64,000 nt of DNA, from assembly GCF_029167645.1 (NCBI RefSeq), contig NZ_CP119147.1:992001-1056000 (forward strand), read 5' to 3'. Every line of letters starts with the position of its first letter. The stretch's first letter is position 1. Source of the stretch: Streptomyces sp. AM 2-1-1 (GTDB lineage: Bacteria > Actinomycetota > Actinomycetes > Streptomycetales > Streptomycetaceae). Below, one piece after another: positions 7,780 to 16,081 of the stretch. The translations under genes were made by a program, and so were the position numbers. The notes under the pieces are model-generated. The model saw nothing but the letters and a program-made list of their open reading frames with translations, searched no databases and had not been told where the DNA came from.

Positions 7780-9924
7780 ATGAGCGCAGACAGACCTCTC
7801 CGTACCTCCACACCGGCGTTCCGGGGCCCTCGTGGCAGGGTCGCGCGGGTGGCCGCGCTCACCGCCGGAGCGACGCTGGGCCTCGGAGTGCTGTCGATGC
7901 CTCTCGCCGCGGCGAGCGGCGAGGCGGGAACGTCGACCGGCGCGGTGGCGCTCGCGGCTGACGAGGTGTCGGCCCCGGCGGTCGTCCTGGGCTCGACATC
8001 GGTGAAGGCGGGTGGGGAGGTCACCTTCACCGCCACCGGCTTCCCGGCCGCGAGCAAGGTCAGCGTCAAGCTCGACGACGCCACCCTCCTCGCTCAGTTC
8101 ACCAGCGGCGCCGACGGCAGCGTCTCCGGCACCGTCACCGTGCCCGGCTCCACCGCACCCGGCACCGACCACTGGCTCCGCTTCCTCGCCACCGGCACCA
8201 GCGTCAAGAGCGCCGCCCTCACCGTGACCGCCACACCCGCGGTCACACTCGGCACCACGTCGGTGAAGGCGGGCGGGGAGGTCACCTTCACCGCCACCGG
8301 CTTCCCGGCCGCGAGCAAGGTCAGCGTCAAGCTCGACGACGCCACCCTCCTCGCTCAGTTCACCAGCGGCGCCGACGGCAGCGTCTCCGGCACCGTCACC
8401 GTGCCCGGCTCCACCGCACCCGGCACCGACCACTGGCTCCGCTTCCTCGCCACCGGCACCAGCGTCAAGAGCGCCGCCCTCACCGTGACCGCCACCACGC
8501 CCACGCCCGAGCCGGCGACACCCAAGATCCGGCTCGGGGCCACCAAGGTCGCCGCGGGCGGCACCGTCTCCTTCGATCTGTCGGGCTTCGTCACGGGGCA
8601 GACCATCACGGTCAAGCTCGACGACCAGACGATCCTGAAGCAGTGGACCGCGGCCGTGAAGGCGGACGGCACGTTCTCCGGCACCGTGACGGTGCCGGCC
8701 ACGGCCGGCGCCGGCGCGCACTGGCTCCGCATCCTCGCCCCGGACCCCTCCACCAGCCTGAAGGCCGACTTCACCGTCACCTCCTCACCGTCCACGGGCG
8801 GTTCGAGCAACGGTGGCAGCACCGGAGGAAGCACCGGCGGCAGCGGCTCCACGGGCGGCGGCTCCACCGGCGGTTCCAGCACGGGCGGCGCCGGCACGGG
8901 TGGCTCCCCCACGGGCGGCGGCTCCACCGGGGGCTCCGGCACGGGCGGCACGAGCACCGGCGGCACCAGCACAGGCGGCTCGTCCACCCCGTCAGGTACC
9001 TCCGCGACCATCACCGCCGGTTCGAACGTGGCCGCCGGCGGCAAGGTCTCCTTCCGGCTGACGGGTTTCCCCGCCGGCCAGCAGATCACCGTGAAGCTGG
9101 ACGACGGCGAGATCATCGGACAGTGGCCCGACGGCATCGCCTCGGACGGCTCGTTCTCCGGTACGGTCACCGTCCCGGCGACCGCGACGAAGGGCGCACA
9201 CTGGCTGCGGTTCCTCGCCCCCAACCCGTCCACCAGCATGAAGGCCGACTTCACCGTGACCACCGGGGCAGCCGCCTCGGCGACCACCGGCGGCACGGGC
9301 GGCACGGGCACGAGCGCGGCCGGGGCCAACGGCTCCACCGCAGCGGGCGGCGCGGTTGCGGCGATCCCGGCCGCCACGGGTGCGCCCGCCAGCGCGAGCA
9401 ACGCCAGTGGGGCCAAGGCGGAGATCACCGCCAGCGAGGTCCAGCCTGGAGGGAAGCTCCACTTCAAGGTCACGGACTTCCCGGCGTCCCAGGTCGTCAC
9501 CATCAAGCTCGACGACGACGCCATCCTCGGGCAGTGGGACATCGACGCCCAGGGGTCGTTCGAGGGTGACGTGGAGATACCGGCCGAGGTGACCCCCGGG
9601 GCGCACTGGCTGCGCTTCCTGGCACCCAACCCCGCCACGACGCTCAAGGTCGACTTCACCGCCCTGGCCGCCGACCCCACCGCGGCCGCAGCGGTCGCCG
9701 CCCCGTCCCCGGACGCGGCGGCGACCACCACCGACCCGACCGTCAACGCCGCCTCGGTCCAGGACGTCGGGACAGGTGTCTCGTACGCGACGATCGCCTG
9801 GGCGGCCGGAGCGGCGGCCGTCGGCGGCGCGGTCGGAGCGGCCGGCGCGACCACCTTCGTCCTGCGGCGCCGCAAGCCGGACGCGCCGCGGACACCTTCG
9901 ACGTCGCAGCCCGCAGCCGTCTGA
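7780..9924 (+). CDS. iron-regulated, membrane-anchored surface protein with Ig-like repeats
   Basis: 714 residues. The ATG at 7780 is preferred because AGGAG sits 7 bases upstream and a signal peptide follows (RGRVARVAALTAGATLGLGV then AAA-type cleavage). Five copies of an ~85-residue beta-sandwich-like unit start near residues 68, 155, 250, 409 and 547, each containing the pattern KLDD..(I/L)..QW/F...G.F.G.V.VP...GAHWLRFLA. The first two are almost identical. A Ser/Thr/Gly-rich spacer (about residues 337-406) separates units 3 and 4. The C-terminus has one membrane segment (TIAWAAGAAAVGGAVGAAG) followed by LRRRK, so it is anchored in the membrane and not by an LPXTG sortase signal. Role unknown; the iron box suggests surface binding of iron, haem or siderophore. 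Confidence 0.85.
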   Translation: MSADRPLRTSTPAFRGPRGRVARVAALTAGATLGLGVLSMPLAAASGEAGTSTGAVALAADEVSAPAVVLGSTSVKAGGEVTFTATGFPAASKVSVKLDDATLLAQFTSGADGSVSGTVTVPGSTAPGTDHWLRFLATGTSVKSAALTVTATPAVTLGTTSVKAGGEVTFTATGFPAASKVSVKLDDATLLAQFTSGADGSVSGTVTVPGSTAPGTDHWLRFLATGTSVKSAALTVTATTPTPEPATPKIRLGATKVAAGGTVSFDLSGFVTGQTITVKLDDQTILKQWTAAVKADGTFSGTVTVPATAGAGAHWLRILAPDPSTSLKADFTVTSSPSTGGSSNGGSTGGSTGGSGSTGGGSTGGSSTGGAGTGGSPTGGGSTGGSGTGGTSTGGTSTGGSSTPSGTSATITAGSNVAAGGKVSFRLTGFPAGQQITVKLDDGEIIGQWPDGIASDGSFSGTVTVPATATKGAHWLRFLAPNPSTSMKADFTVTTGAAASATTGGTGGTGTSAAGANGSTAAGGAVAAIPAATGAPASASNASGAKAEITASEVQPGGKLHFKVTDFPASQVVTIKLDDDAILGQWDIDAQGSFEGDVEIPAEVTPGAHWLRFLAPNPATTLKVDFTALAADPTAAAAVAAPSPDAAATTTDPTVNAASVQDVGTGVSYATIAWAAGAAAVGGAVGAAGATTFVLRRRKPDAPRTPSTSQPAAV
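8000..8234 (+). repeat. tandem repeat, copy 1 (235 bp)
   Basis: Nearly identical to 8261-8495 at an offset of 261 bases (87 codons). I find one mismatch, T at 8013 versus C at 8274. The repeat encodes the first Ig-like unit of the surface protein. Confidence 0.95.
8261..8495 (+). repeat. tandem repeat, copy 2 (235 bp)
   Basis: Second copy of the duplicated unit; it encodes repeat 2. The other three units of this protein are diverged, so this pair is a recent or recently homogenised duplication. Confidence 0.95.
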
Positions 9925-9993
9925 CGACCCGTCGGTCGCTCGGCGGGCCCCTCAGGGTTTCGCCCACAGCGACCCGAGCAACCTCCCTCACCA

Positions 9994-10033
9994 CGCGGGG
10001 TGTTGCGCGCTCCCCCGCGCGCAGCACCCCGCG
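9994..10033 (+). terminator. terminator hairpin after the surface protein
   Basis: 17-bp arms (9994-10010 and 10017-10033) with a single G-T wobble and a 6-base loop. It has no U tract, as is common in Streptomyces. It separates the surface protein from the next iron box. Confidence 0.75.
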
Positions 10034-10111
10034 ACGCGTTCGCGGACCCGTACGTTCGCCCCGCCCCCGAACCTCACCCGCAACTGTGACGCACGCCACT
10101 CGAAAACACGC

Positions 10112-10130
10112 TTAACTTAGGCAAGCCTAA
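10112..10130 (+). promoter_or_regulatory. iron box (IdeR/DmdR type) for the propeller protein
   Basis: TTAACTTAGGCAAGCCTAA matches about 15 of 19 consensus positions and contains the symmetric TTAGGC-AA-GCCTAA. A possible -10 hexamer TAATCT (10133-10138) lies immediately downstream, so a bound repressor would cover the promoter. Confidence 0.78.
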
Positions 10131-10191
10131 GCTAATCTCATGGATATCGCCTCGCATCAAGGGGCGCACCAGTCAAGGAGATTGACGCAGC

Positions 10192-11244
10192 ATGACCTCT
10201 GCCACCCGCCGCTCCCTCAGCACCGCCGTCGTCCTCGCCGTCGGCGGTTCCCTGGCCCTGGCCGGCACGGCGTCCGCCAGTGCCACGGGCCACAAGGGCA
10301 ACTCGGCCTCCACGGTCACGTCCGCCTCGCTGGCGACGGGCCTGTACCAGTCCTCGTACTCCGAGCGGAACCACGTGCTGTGGACGACCACCGCCGTGGG
10401 CCGCCCGCCGGTCACCAACTCCAGCCTGCTGAAGGTCGACCCGCGCACCCTCGCGGTCAAGAAGACCATCGTCCCGCCGGTGACCGACGCGGCGACCGGC
10501 GCTGTCGAGGCCGTCTACGGTGTCGCGGTGGACGACGAGCACAACACCGTGTGGACGACGAACACCCGCAGCAACACGGTCGCGGTCTACAGCCAGAAGA
10601 CGGGCGAGCACCTCGCCACCCTGCCGAACGTCGCGCACGGCCGTGACATCGTCGTGGACGAGAAGCACAACACGGTGTGGGCGAGCAGCTTCGCCGGTGC
10701 GAGCCTGGTCGCGTTCGACTCCAAGACGCTCAAGGAGAAGGGCCGCGTCACCATCGAGGGTTCGAGCCCGACCGGCCTCACCCTGAACGAGAAGACCGGC
10801 ACCGTCTACACCGCCGACCTGAACAACGACCGCGTGATCGAGGTCGGCCCGCACAAGGCACCGCGCTTCATCCCGACCGGCGACGGCGCGATCTCGGTCG
10901 CCCTCTCCGCCAACGGCAAGACCGCGTACACCGCGAACCAGACCGCCGGCACCCTCTCGGTCATCGACCTGAAGAAGGGCGTCGTCACCTCCACCGTCGC
11001 GACCGGCGCCGGCTCGCTGGCCGTCGCCACCGACAAGAAGTCGGGTCGCGTGCTGGTCGTCAACCGCACCGCCGCCAACGTCTCGGTCGTCGACCCGAAG
11101 AAGGGCACCGTCGTCGAGACCCTCGCCACGGGCGCCAACCCGAACCACGTGACGGTCGACGACGGCGTGGCGTACGTCGTCGACAAGTCCGGCTCGGGCA
11201 CGGACGGCAAGGACCTGATCCACCGCATCGTCCTCGGCCGCTGA
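10192..11244 (+). CDS. secreted YncE-like beta-propeller protein, iron-regulated
   Basis: 350 residues with an AAGGAG ribosome site 11 bases before the ATG. A signal peptide (SLSTAVVLAVGGSLALAGTASA) is followed by repeated blades of the type VYGVAVDDEHNTVWTTNTRSNTVAVYS.KTGE, RDIVVDEKHNTVWAS and VNRTAANVSVVDPKKGTVVETL, typical of YVTN/YncE-family seven-bladed propellers. YncE of E. coli is known to be iron-repressed, and here an iron box lies upstream. The exact ligand is unknown. It probably acts outside the cell next to the anchored repeat protein upstream, but transcription is separate. Confidence 0.87.
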   Translation: MTSATRRSLSTAVVLAVGGSLALAGTASASATGHKGNSASTVTSASLATGLYQSSYSERNHVLWTTTAVGRPPVTNSSLLKVDPRTLAVKKTIVPPVTDAATGAVEAVYGVAVDDEHNTVWTTNTRSNTVAVYSQKTGEHLATLPNVAHGRDIVVDEKHNTVWASSFAGASLVAFDSKTLKEKGRVTIEGSSPTGLTLNEKTGTVYTADLNNDRVIEVGPHKAPRFIPTGDGAISVALSANGKTAYTANQTAGTLSVIDLKKGVVTSTVATGAGSLAVATDKKSGRVLVVNRTAANVSVVDPKKGTVVETLATGANPNHVTVDDGVAYVVDKSGSGTDGKDLIHRIVLGR

Positions 11245-11291
11245 CCCCCGCTCCCCCCTGAACCGGTTCGCCCCCGGAACCGGATCCGAAC

Positions 11292-11343
11292 GGCCGACGG
11301 CCCGTCCCCTCCCCGCTCCGGCGGGAGGAACGGGCCGTCGGCC
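11292..11343. terminator. bidirectional terminator hairpin
   Basis: 14-bp perfect arms (11292-11305 and 11330-11343) reading GGCCGACGGCCCGT and its complement. It lies between the convergent propeller gene and the FAD oxidoreductase gene and can end both transcripts. Confidence 0.8.
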
Positions 11344-11459
11344 TTCGGCGTGTCCGCTTCTCCGCCCACAGCGCCGGGCAGCGGTGCGTACCCGCGACGG
11401 GCGGCGAGCGGCAGGTCGTCGACCGCGACCGGTGCGGTCGGATCGGCCGGGCCGGCGGG

Positions 11460-12815
11460 TCAGCCGCCGGCAGGGCGGCCGGAGAGCCGCACCGTCTCGA
11501 TGCCGAGGGTCCGGGGAGCGCCGCAGCAGCCGCTCTCCTCGGCGGGGGCGTCGAAGAGGCCCGAGCCACCGCACACCCCGGTCTCCGGCAGCGTCAACTC
11601 CACCCGTGCGGCCGCCTCGTGGTCGCCGGCCAGGGCGGCCGCGACGGAGCGGACCTGTTCGTAGCCGGTCAGGGCCAGGAACGTGGGCGCGCGGCCGTAG
11701 GACTTCATCCCGACGAGATAGACGCCCCGTTCTCCGTGGCCGAGCTCCTTCGCCCCGTGCGGGTAGACCGTGCCGCACGAGTGGACGTTGGGGTCGATCA
11801 GGGGCGCGAGCCCGACGGGGGCCTGCAGTCGCGGGTCCAGGTCGAGGCGGAGTTCGCCGAGGAAGGAGAGGTCGGGACGGAAGCCGGTGAGGACGACGAC
11901 CTCGTCGACCGGCTCCGCGCGCGTGCCGTCCTCCGCCACGAGGACGAGGGCGTCGTCCGGACCCGACTCGATGCCGGCGATGCGGAAACCGGTCAGCGCG
12001 TGCGCCTGGCCGGCGTCGACCGCGGCCTTGGCCGCGAGACCCAGCGCGCCGCGTGCGGGGAGCTGGTCGGCGGACCCGCCTCCGTACGTGGAAGAGGTGA
12101 CACCCCGGCGCAGGATCCACAGGGAGCGCGTCCCGGGCTCGGCCTTCGCGAGGTCGGCGAGGGCGACGAGGGTGGTGAAGGCGGAGGCTCCGCTGCCCAC
12201 GACCGCCGTTCGTCTGCCCGCGTGACGGGCCCGGGTCGCGGGGTCGTGCAGGTCGGGCACCCGGTAGGTGATGTGCCGGACGTGGGCCCGCTCCCCCGCG
12301 GCGGGCAGTCCGTCGCCTCCGGCGGGCCCGGGCCCGGCCCACGTACCGGAGGCGTCGAGGACGGCACGGGCGAGGAGCCGGATTCCGGTCCCGTCGGCGG
12401 CCCGCGCGTGCACGGTGAACGGCTGCTCGGCGCGGTCGGCGTCCACGACGCGGTCGCGCCCGGCGCGGGAGATCCCGGTGACCGTGGCGCCCGTACGGAC
12501 ACGGTCGCCGAGGACCTCCGCGAGGGGCTGGAGGTACGACTCCACCCAGTCGCCGCCGGTCGGGTAGGCGGCCCCGTCCGGCCGCTGCCAGCCGGTCGCG
12601 GCGAGGAGCTTCTCGGCGGCCGGGTCGATGACCTCGTCCCAGGGGGAGAAGAGCCTCACGTGCGACCACTCACGCACCGCGGCGCCGACCGCGTCGCCGG
12701 CTTCGAGCACCAGCGGTTCCAGACCGCGTGCGAGGAGGTGGGCTGCGGCGGCGAGGCCGACGGGGCCCGCGCCGACGACGACGACAGGGAGCTCAACGGC
12801 ATCGGTGGTCTTCAT
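11460..12815 (-). CDS. FAD/NAD(P)-binding oxidoreductase, flavin monooxygenase-like (ArsO-like)
   Basis: 451 residues. The N-terminal dinucleotide fold VVVVGAGPVGLAAAAHLLARG and a second Rossmann motif TAVVGSGASAFTTLV (about residues 200-215) mark the two-domain flavoprotein monooxygenase/thioredoxin-reductase superfamily. The late motif VVVLTGFRPDLSFL is also typical. The C-terminal tail is cysteine-rich (GVCGGSGLFD, then ESGCCGAP), seen in actinobacterial proteins annotated as ArsO from arsenic islands. Here no arsR, acr3 or arsC neighbours occur, so an arsenic role is only a possibility. A symmetric operator-like site lies 45 bases upstream of the ATG. Confidence 0.75.
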   Translation of the reverse strand: MKTTDAVELPVVVVGAGPVGLAAAAHLLARGLEPLVLEAGDAVGAAVREWSHVRLFSPWDEVIDPAAEKLLAATGWQRPDGAAYPTGGDWVESYLQPLAEVLGDRVRTGATVTGISRAGRDRVVDADRAEQPFTVHARAADGTGIRLLARAVLDASGTWAGPGPAGGDGLPAAGERAHVRHITYRVPDLHDPATRARHAGRRTAVVGSGASAFTTLVALADLAKAEPGTRSLWILRRGVTSSTYGGGSADQLPARGALGLAAKAAVDAGQAHALTGFRIAGIESGPDDALVLVAEDGTRAEPVDEVVVLTGFRPDLSFLGELRLDLDPRLQAPVGLAPLIDPNVHSCGTVYPHGAKELGHGERGVYLVGMKSYGRAPTFLALTGYEQVRSVAAALAGDHEAAARVELTLPETGVCGGSGLFDAPAEESGCCGAPRTLGIETVRLSGRPAGG

Positions 12816-13278
12816 CGGCGCTCGGTCCTCACGCTGAGGGCGGGACGTCCCGCCCGCTGATTAGACGGACATCTAATTGATGCCCAGCGTGCCTCTTCCA
12901 TCGACACCTGTCAACATAGAAGCCTGTCGAATCAGCGTCGTCCGGACCTCCACCGCTGCGGCTCCCGGGGCAAAGCGGCGCCGTGCTTCCGCGACCGTGA
13001 GGGGCGATGCGCGCCGGGGGCCGGGGCTGCGGCCCATCCTGCCGCCGGCACGCCCGCGCATCGGCGCGACCGGCCCGTTCGCGAGCGGTCCCGACGCCCT
13101 CAGCCGGTCCCGGAAGCGTCCCGGCACCGGGGAACGGGGGAGGCGTCCGCCCCGTCGGAGCCGCATCGGCGCCCGGCAGGAGCGAGCATTAAGGTGCATG
13201 AGGGATGATGTGCGCGTTTCTCATGACTCCGGAGCGATGGGCTCGGGTGCATCGCAGCGCGCTGAGGGGAGCGAAGCC
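12816..13278. other. divergent intergenic region, 463 bp
   Basis: Non-coding space between the oxidoreductase and the lipoate-ligase-like gene. It contains the ATTAGA/TCTAAT palindrome and, at 12901-12930, a CCTGTC direct repeat flanked by TCGACA and TGTCGA. I do not see a convincing gene in the remainder, although open frames exist because of the high GC content. Confidence 0.5.
12860..12877. promoter_or_regulatory. palindromic operator candidate, ATTAGA-N6-TCTAAT
   Basis: Perfect 6-bp inverted repeat with a 6-base spacer in an otherwise GC-rich region, close to the start of the oxidoreductase. This arrangement is what an ArsR/MarR/TetR-class repressor would use. No adjacent regulator gene is present. 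Confidence 0.5.
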
Positions 13279-14343
13279 GTGCATGGCGAGTACAAGGTTC
13301 CCGGCGGCAAACTGGTCGTCGTGGATCTGGACGTCGACGGGGGCGTCCTGCGCAACGTGCGGGTCGCGGGCGACTTCTTCCTGGAGCCGGACGAGGCGAT
13401 CCTCGCGATCAACCGCGCCCTGGAGGGCGCCCCTTCCTCCACGGACGCCACCGCCCTGGCGGCCCGGATCACGGCGGCGCTGCCCGAGTCCACGGTCATG
13501 CTCGGGCTGTCGGCGGAGGGCGTCGGCATCGCCGTCCGGCGAGCGCTGGCCCGTGCGACCGAGTGGAGCGACTACGACTGGCAGTTGGTGCACGTGGAGC
13601 CGCAGGCCCCGGCGCTGCACATGGCGCTGGACGAGGTCCTCACCGCCGAGGTGGCCGCCGGGCGGCGGGCGCCCACGCTCCGGGTCTGGGAGTGGGCCTC
13701 GCCCGCGGTGGTCATCGGCAGTTTCCAGTCGCTCCGCAACGAGGTGGACCCCGAGGGGGCGGCACGGCACGGGATGACCGTGGTGCGCCGCGTCTCCGGC
13801 GGCGGGGCCATGTTCGTGGAGCCGATGAGCACCATCACGTACTCCCTGTCCGTGCCGGACTCCCTGGTCTCGGGCCTCTCCTTCGCAGACAGTTACGCCT
13901 ACCTCGACGATTGGGTGCTCGGCGCACTCGCGGACATGGGGATCAAGGCCTGGTACCAGCCCCTCAACGACATCGCGACCGAAGCCGGCAAGATCGCGGG
14001 GGCGGCCCAGAAGCGGATGGTGGGTGCCGACGGCGGCCCCGGGGCCGTCCTGCACCACGTGACCATGTCGTACGACATCGACGCCGACAAGATGCTCGAA
14101 GTCCTGCGCATCGGCAAGGAGAAGATGTCCGACAAGGGCACCACGTCGGCCAAGAAGCGGGTCGATCCACTGCGGCGTCAGACCGGTCTCGCGCGGGAGC
14201 AGGTGATCGAGAACATGATCGCCTCCTTCCGCAACCGCTACGGCCTGACCACCGGCGCGGTCACCGAGGAGGAGATGGCCCGGGCGGAGGAACTGGTGCG
14301 GACGAAGTTCGCCACCGAGGAGTGGACCGCCCGGGTGCCGTGA
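13279..14343 (+). CDS. lipoate-protein ligase A family protein
   Basis: About 354 residues from the GTG at 13279, which is preceded by GAGGGGAG at 7 bases; open frame extends upstream but lacks family similarity. The N-terminal ~100 residues (KVPGGKLVVVDLDVDGG... EPDEAILAINRAL) resemble the accessory domain of LplA. The catalytic BPL/LplA part follows with PALHMALDEVL, VIGSFQS, VVRRVSGGGAMFVE and AGKIAGAAQKR. It should attach lipoate, or a related acyl group, to lipoyl domains in the cytoplasm. Single gene with its own terminator. Confidence 0.87.
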   Translation: MHGEYKVPGGKLVVVDLDVDGGVLRNVRVAGDFFLEPDEAILAINRALEGAPSSTDATALAARITAALPESTVMLGLSAEGVGIAVRRALARATEWSDYDWQLVHVEPQAPALHMALDEVLTAEVAAGRRAPTLRVWEWASPAVVIGSFQSLRNEVDPEGAARHGMTVVRRVSGGGAMFVEPMSTITYSLSVPDSLVSGLSFADSYAYLDDWVLGALADMGIKAWYQPLNDIATEAGKIAGAAQKRMVGADGGPGAVLHHVTMSYDIDADKMLEVLRIGKEKMSDKGTTSAKKRVDPLRRQTGLAREQVIENMIASFRNRYGLTTGAVTEEEMARAEELVRTKFATEEWTARVP

Positions 14344-14355
14344 CCCGCCGCCTCC

Positions 14356-14379
14356 CGGGCCGGCGTCTCCGCCGGCCCG
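14356..14379 (+). terminator. terminator hairpin after the lipoate ligase-like gene
   Basis: 10-bp perfect arms (14356-14365 and 14370-14379) with loop TCTC, 13 bases after the stop codon. Confidence 0.75.
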
Positions 14380-14467
14380 CCTGTGCCTCCCCGGCTCCCC
14401 CGGCATCCCGCCGGAGCTGCGGCTCCGTACCGTCCGCGCTTGCGTCGGTGCGGAGCGGCGACCTACC

Positions 14468-14878
14468 GTGACGCCCATGCAGTCCTACACGATCGGCCAG
14501 GCGGCCCGCCTTCTGGGCGTGAGCCCGGACACCGCACGACGGTGGGCCGACGCGGGCCGGGTGGCCACGCACCGCGACACGAGCGGGCGGCGGCTCATCG
14601 ACGGCGGCGACCTGGCGGCCTTCTCGGTCGAGGTCGCCGGCACTGCCGGGAGCGGCGGCGAGGGGGAGGTCCCGTACACCTCCGTGCGCAACGCCTTCGC
14701 GGGCATCGTCACGGCGGTGAAGCTCGGCGACGTCGCCGCGCAGGTCGAGATCCAGGCCGGTCCGCACCGGCTGGTCTCCCTGTTGACGCGCGAGGCGGTG
14801 GAGGAACTCGGCCTGGAGGTCGGCATGGAGGCCACCGCCCGCGTGAAGTCGACCAACGTGCACATCGACCGGCTCTGA
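14468..14878 (+). CDS. MerR-type HTH plus Mop (TOBE) molybdate-binding regulator
   Basis: 136 residues from the GTG at 14468; ATG 14477 is an alternative. An N-terminal helix-turn-helix of the excisionase/MerR type (YTIGQAARLLGVSPDTARRWADAGRV) is followed by a single Mop/TOBE domain (TSVRNAFAGIVTAVKLGDVAAQVEI ... VKSTNVHID), which binds molybdate. It is placed just upstream of modABC on the same strand. It probably senses molybdate and controls the transporter, although a 354-bp gap shows that modA has its own promoter. Confidence 0.85.
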   Translation: MTPMQSYTIGQAARLLGVSPDTARRWADAGRVATHRDTSGRRLIDGGDLAAFSVEVAGTAGSGGEGEVPYTSVRNAFAGIVTAVKLGDVAAQVEIQAGPHRLVSLLTREAVEELGLEVGMEATARVKSTNVHIDRL

Positions 14879-15232
14879 GCGGTCCCGCTCACCGCACCCT
14901 TTTCTCCGCACACCCGCACACCCGCACACCCGCACGTACGCACACCCGCACGTACGCACACCCGCGGCCTCACGTGCGGGGGGCGGACCGCTGGCCGGAG
15001 ACAGCCGATCGCGCCCGAGTCAGCCTCCCCGCATCTGCCCCTGAAAGAACCTGCCCCCCACTGCTCCTGCGAGGCAATCGGGGTCTTCCCCTTGGCATCT
15101 GCGCACGTATGATCGATCCGTGCGCGCCGCCGTCCCGGTGATCGGCGTGCACCACACCGACCGTGCGAGCACCGGGAGACCAGCGCGGAGGAGTCGTCGG
15201 GCTCCTCCGGAGGACCAGAGGGAGCAGACTCC
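14879..15232. other. intergenic region before modA, 354 bp
   Basis: Contains a short tandem repeat (14909-14965) and a candidate -10 hexamer TATGAT at 15108-15113. I see no recognisable molybdenum-cofactor riboswitch and no gene. Confidence 0.5.
14909..14965 (+). repeat. short tandem repeat (CACACCCG / CACGTACG)
   Basis: Seven or so copies of an 8-base unit, first CACACCCG repeats, then alternating CACGTACG and CACACCCG, just downstream of the Mop regulator. Likely a slippage-prone low-complexity tract. Confidence 0.85.
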
Positions 15233-16081
15233 GTGACGACCCGTTCCGCACGCCGGCCCCGTAGGACACCGCAGTGGACGGGCGCGGGAGTCGCCGCGCT
15301 GCTGGCGCTGAGCGCCTGTTCCTCGTCGGACGGCTCCTCGCCCGACGCTTCGACGCGCTCCTCCGGCGGTTCCGCCTCAACCTCCGCGGGTTCCGCGGCG
15401 AAGCTCTCCGGCACGGTGACCGTGTTCGCCGCCGCCTCGCTGAAGGAGAGCTTCACGACGCTGGGAGCCTCGTTCGAGGAGGCCCACCCCGGTACCGAGG
15501 TCACCTTCAGCTTCGGCGGCAGTGACACCCTGGCCGCCGGGATCACCGAAGGGGCCCCGGCCGACGTCTTCGCCGCCGCCAGCGCCAAGACCATGGCGAC
15601 CGTCACCGACGCGGACGACGCGGTGGGAACGCCCGCCACCTTCGTCCGCAACCAGTTGGAGATCGCGACCCTTCCCGGCAACCCGGACAAGATCGCCACC
15701 CTCCGGGATCTCACGAACGCCGATCTCAAGGTCGTGCTCTGCGACAGGACGGTGCCGTGCGGCGCCGCCTCGCAGAAGGCGCTGGACGCCGCCGGTCTCG
15801 ACCTCGTCCCCGTCAGTTACGAGCAGGACGTGAAGAGCGCCCTCACCAAGGTGGAGCTCAGGGAAGCCGACGCGGCCGTGGTCTACCGGACCGACGTACG
15901 GGCCGCGGGTGACAAGGTGGAGGGCGTGGAGTTCCCCGAGTCGGCCGACGCCGTCAACGACTATCCGATCGCGCTGCTCAAGGACGCCCCCAACGCCACT
16001 GCGGCCCGGGCGTTCATCGAGCTGGTGCGGTCCGCCGAGGGGCAGCGGGTGCTGACCCGGGCGGGGTTCCTCACGCCGTGA
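15233..16081 (+). CDS. modA: molybdate ABC transporter substrate-binding lipoprotein ModA
   Basis: 282 residues from GTG 15233, with AGGGAG 9 bases upstream. The lipoprotein signal ends in the lipobox LSAC near residue 26. Mature ModA features follow: GTVTVFAAASLKESFTTLGASFEE, VTFSFGGSDTLAAGI, GAPADVFAAAS, EQDVKSALTKVELREADAAVVYRTD. It binds molybdate (or tungstate) outside the membrane and delivers it to ModB. First gene of modABC, overlapping modB by 4 bases. Confidence 0.93.
   Translation: MTTRSARRPRRTPQWTGAGVAALLALSACSSSDGSSPDASTRSSGGSASTSAGSAAKLSGTVTVFAAASLKESFTTLGASFEEAHPGTEVTFSFGGSDTLAAGITEGAPADVFAAASAKTMATVTDADDAVGTPATFVRNQLEIATLPGNPDKIATLRDLTNADLKVVLCDRTVPCGAASQKALDAAGLDLVPVSYEQDVKSALTKVELREADAAVVYRTDVRAAGDKVEGVEFPESADAVNDYPIALLKDAPNATAARAFIELVRSAEGQRVLTRAGFLTP

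Noticed and set aside
12873..13199. A 108-codon minus-strand frame in the intergenic space before the lipoate ligase-like gene
   Set aside because: Arg/Pro-rich translation without recognisable motif or ribosome site; fits a non-coding promoter region better.
14909..14965. Possible CRISPR-like short repeats
   Set aside because: The units are contiguous 8-mers without spacers, so this is a simple tandem repeat.
14879..15232. Molybdenum-cofactor riboswitch before modA
   Set aside because: I could not find the conserved stems by eye; the Mop-type regulator upstream offers a simpler control mechanism.
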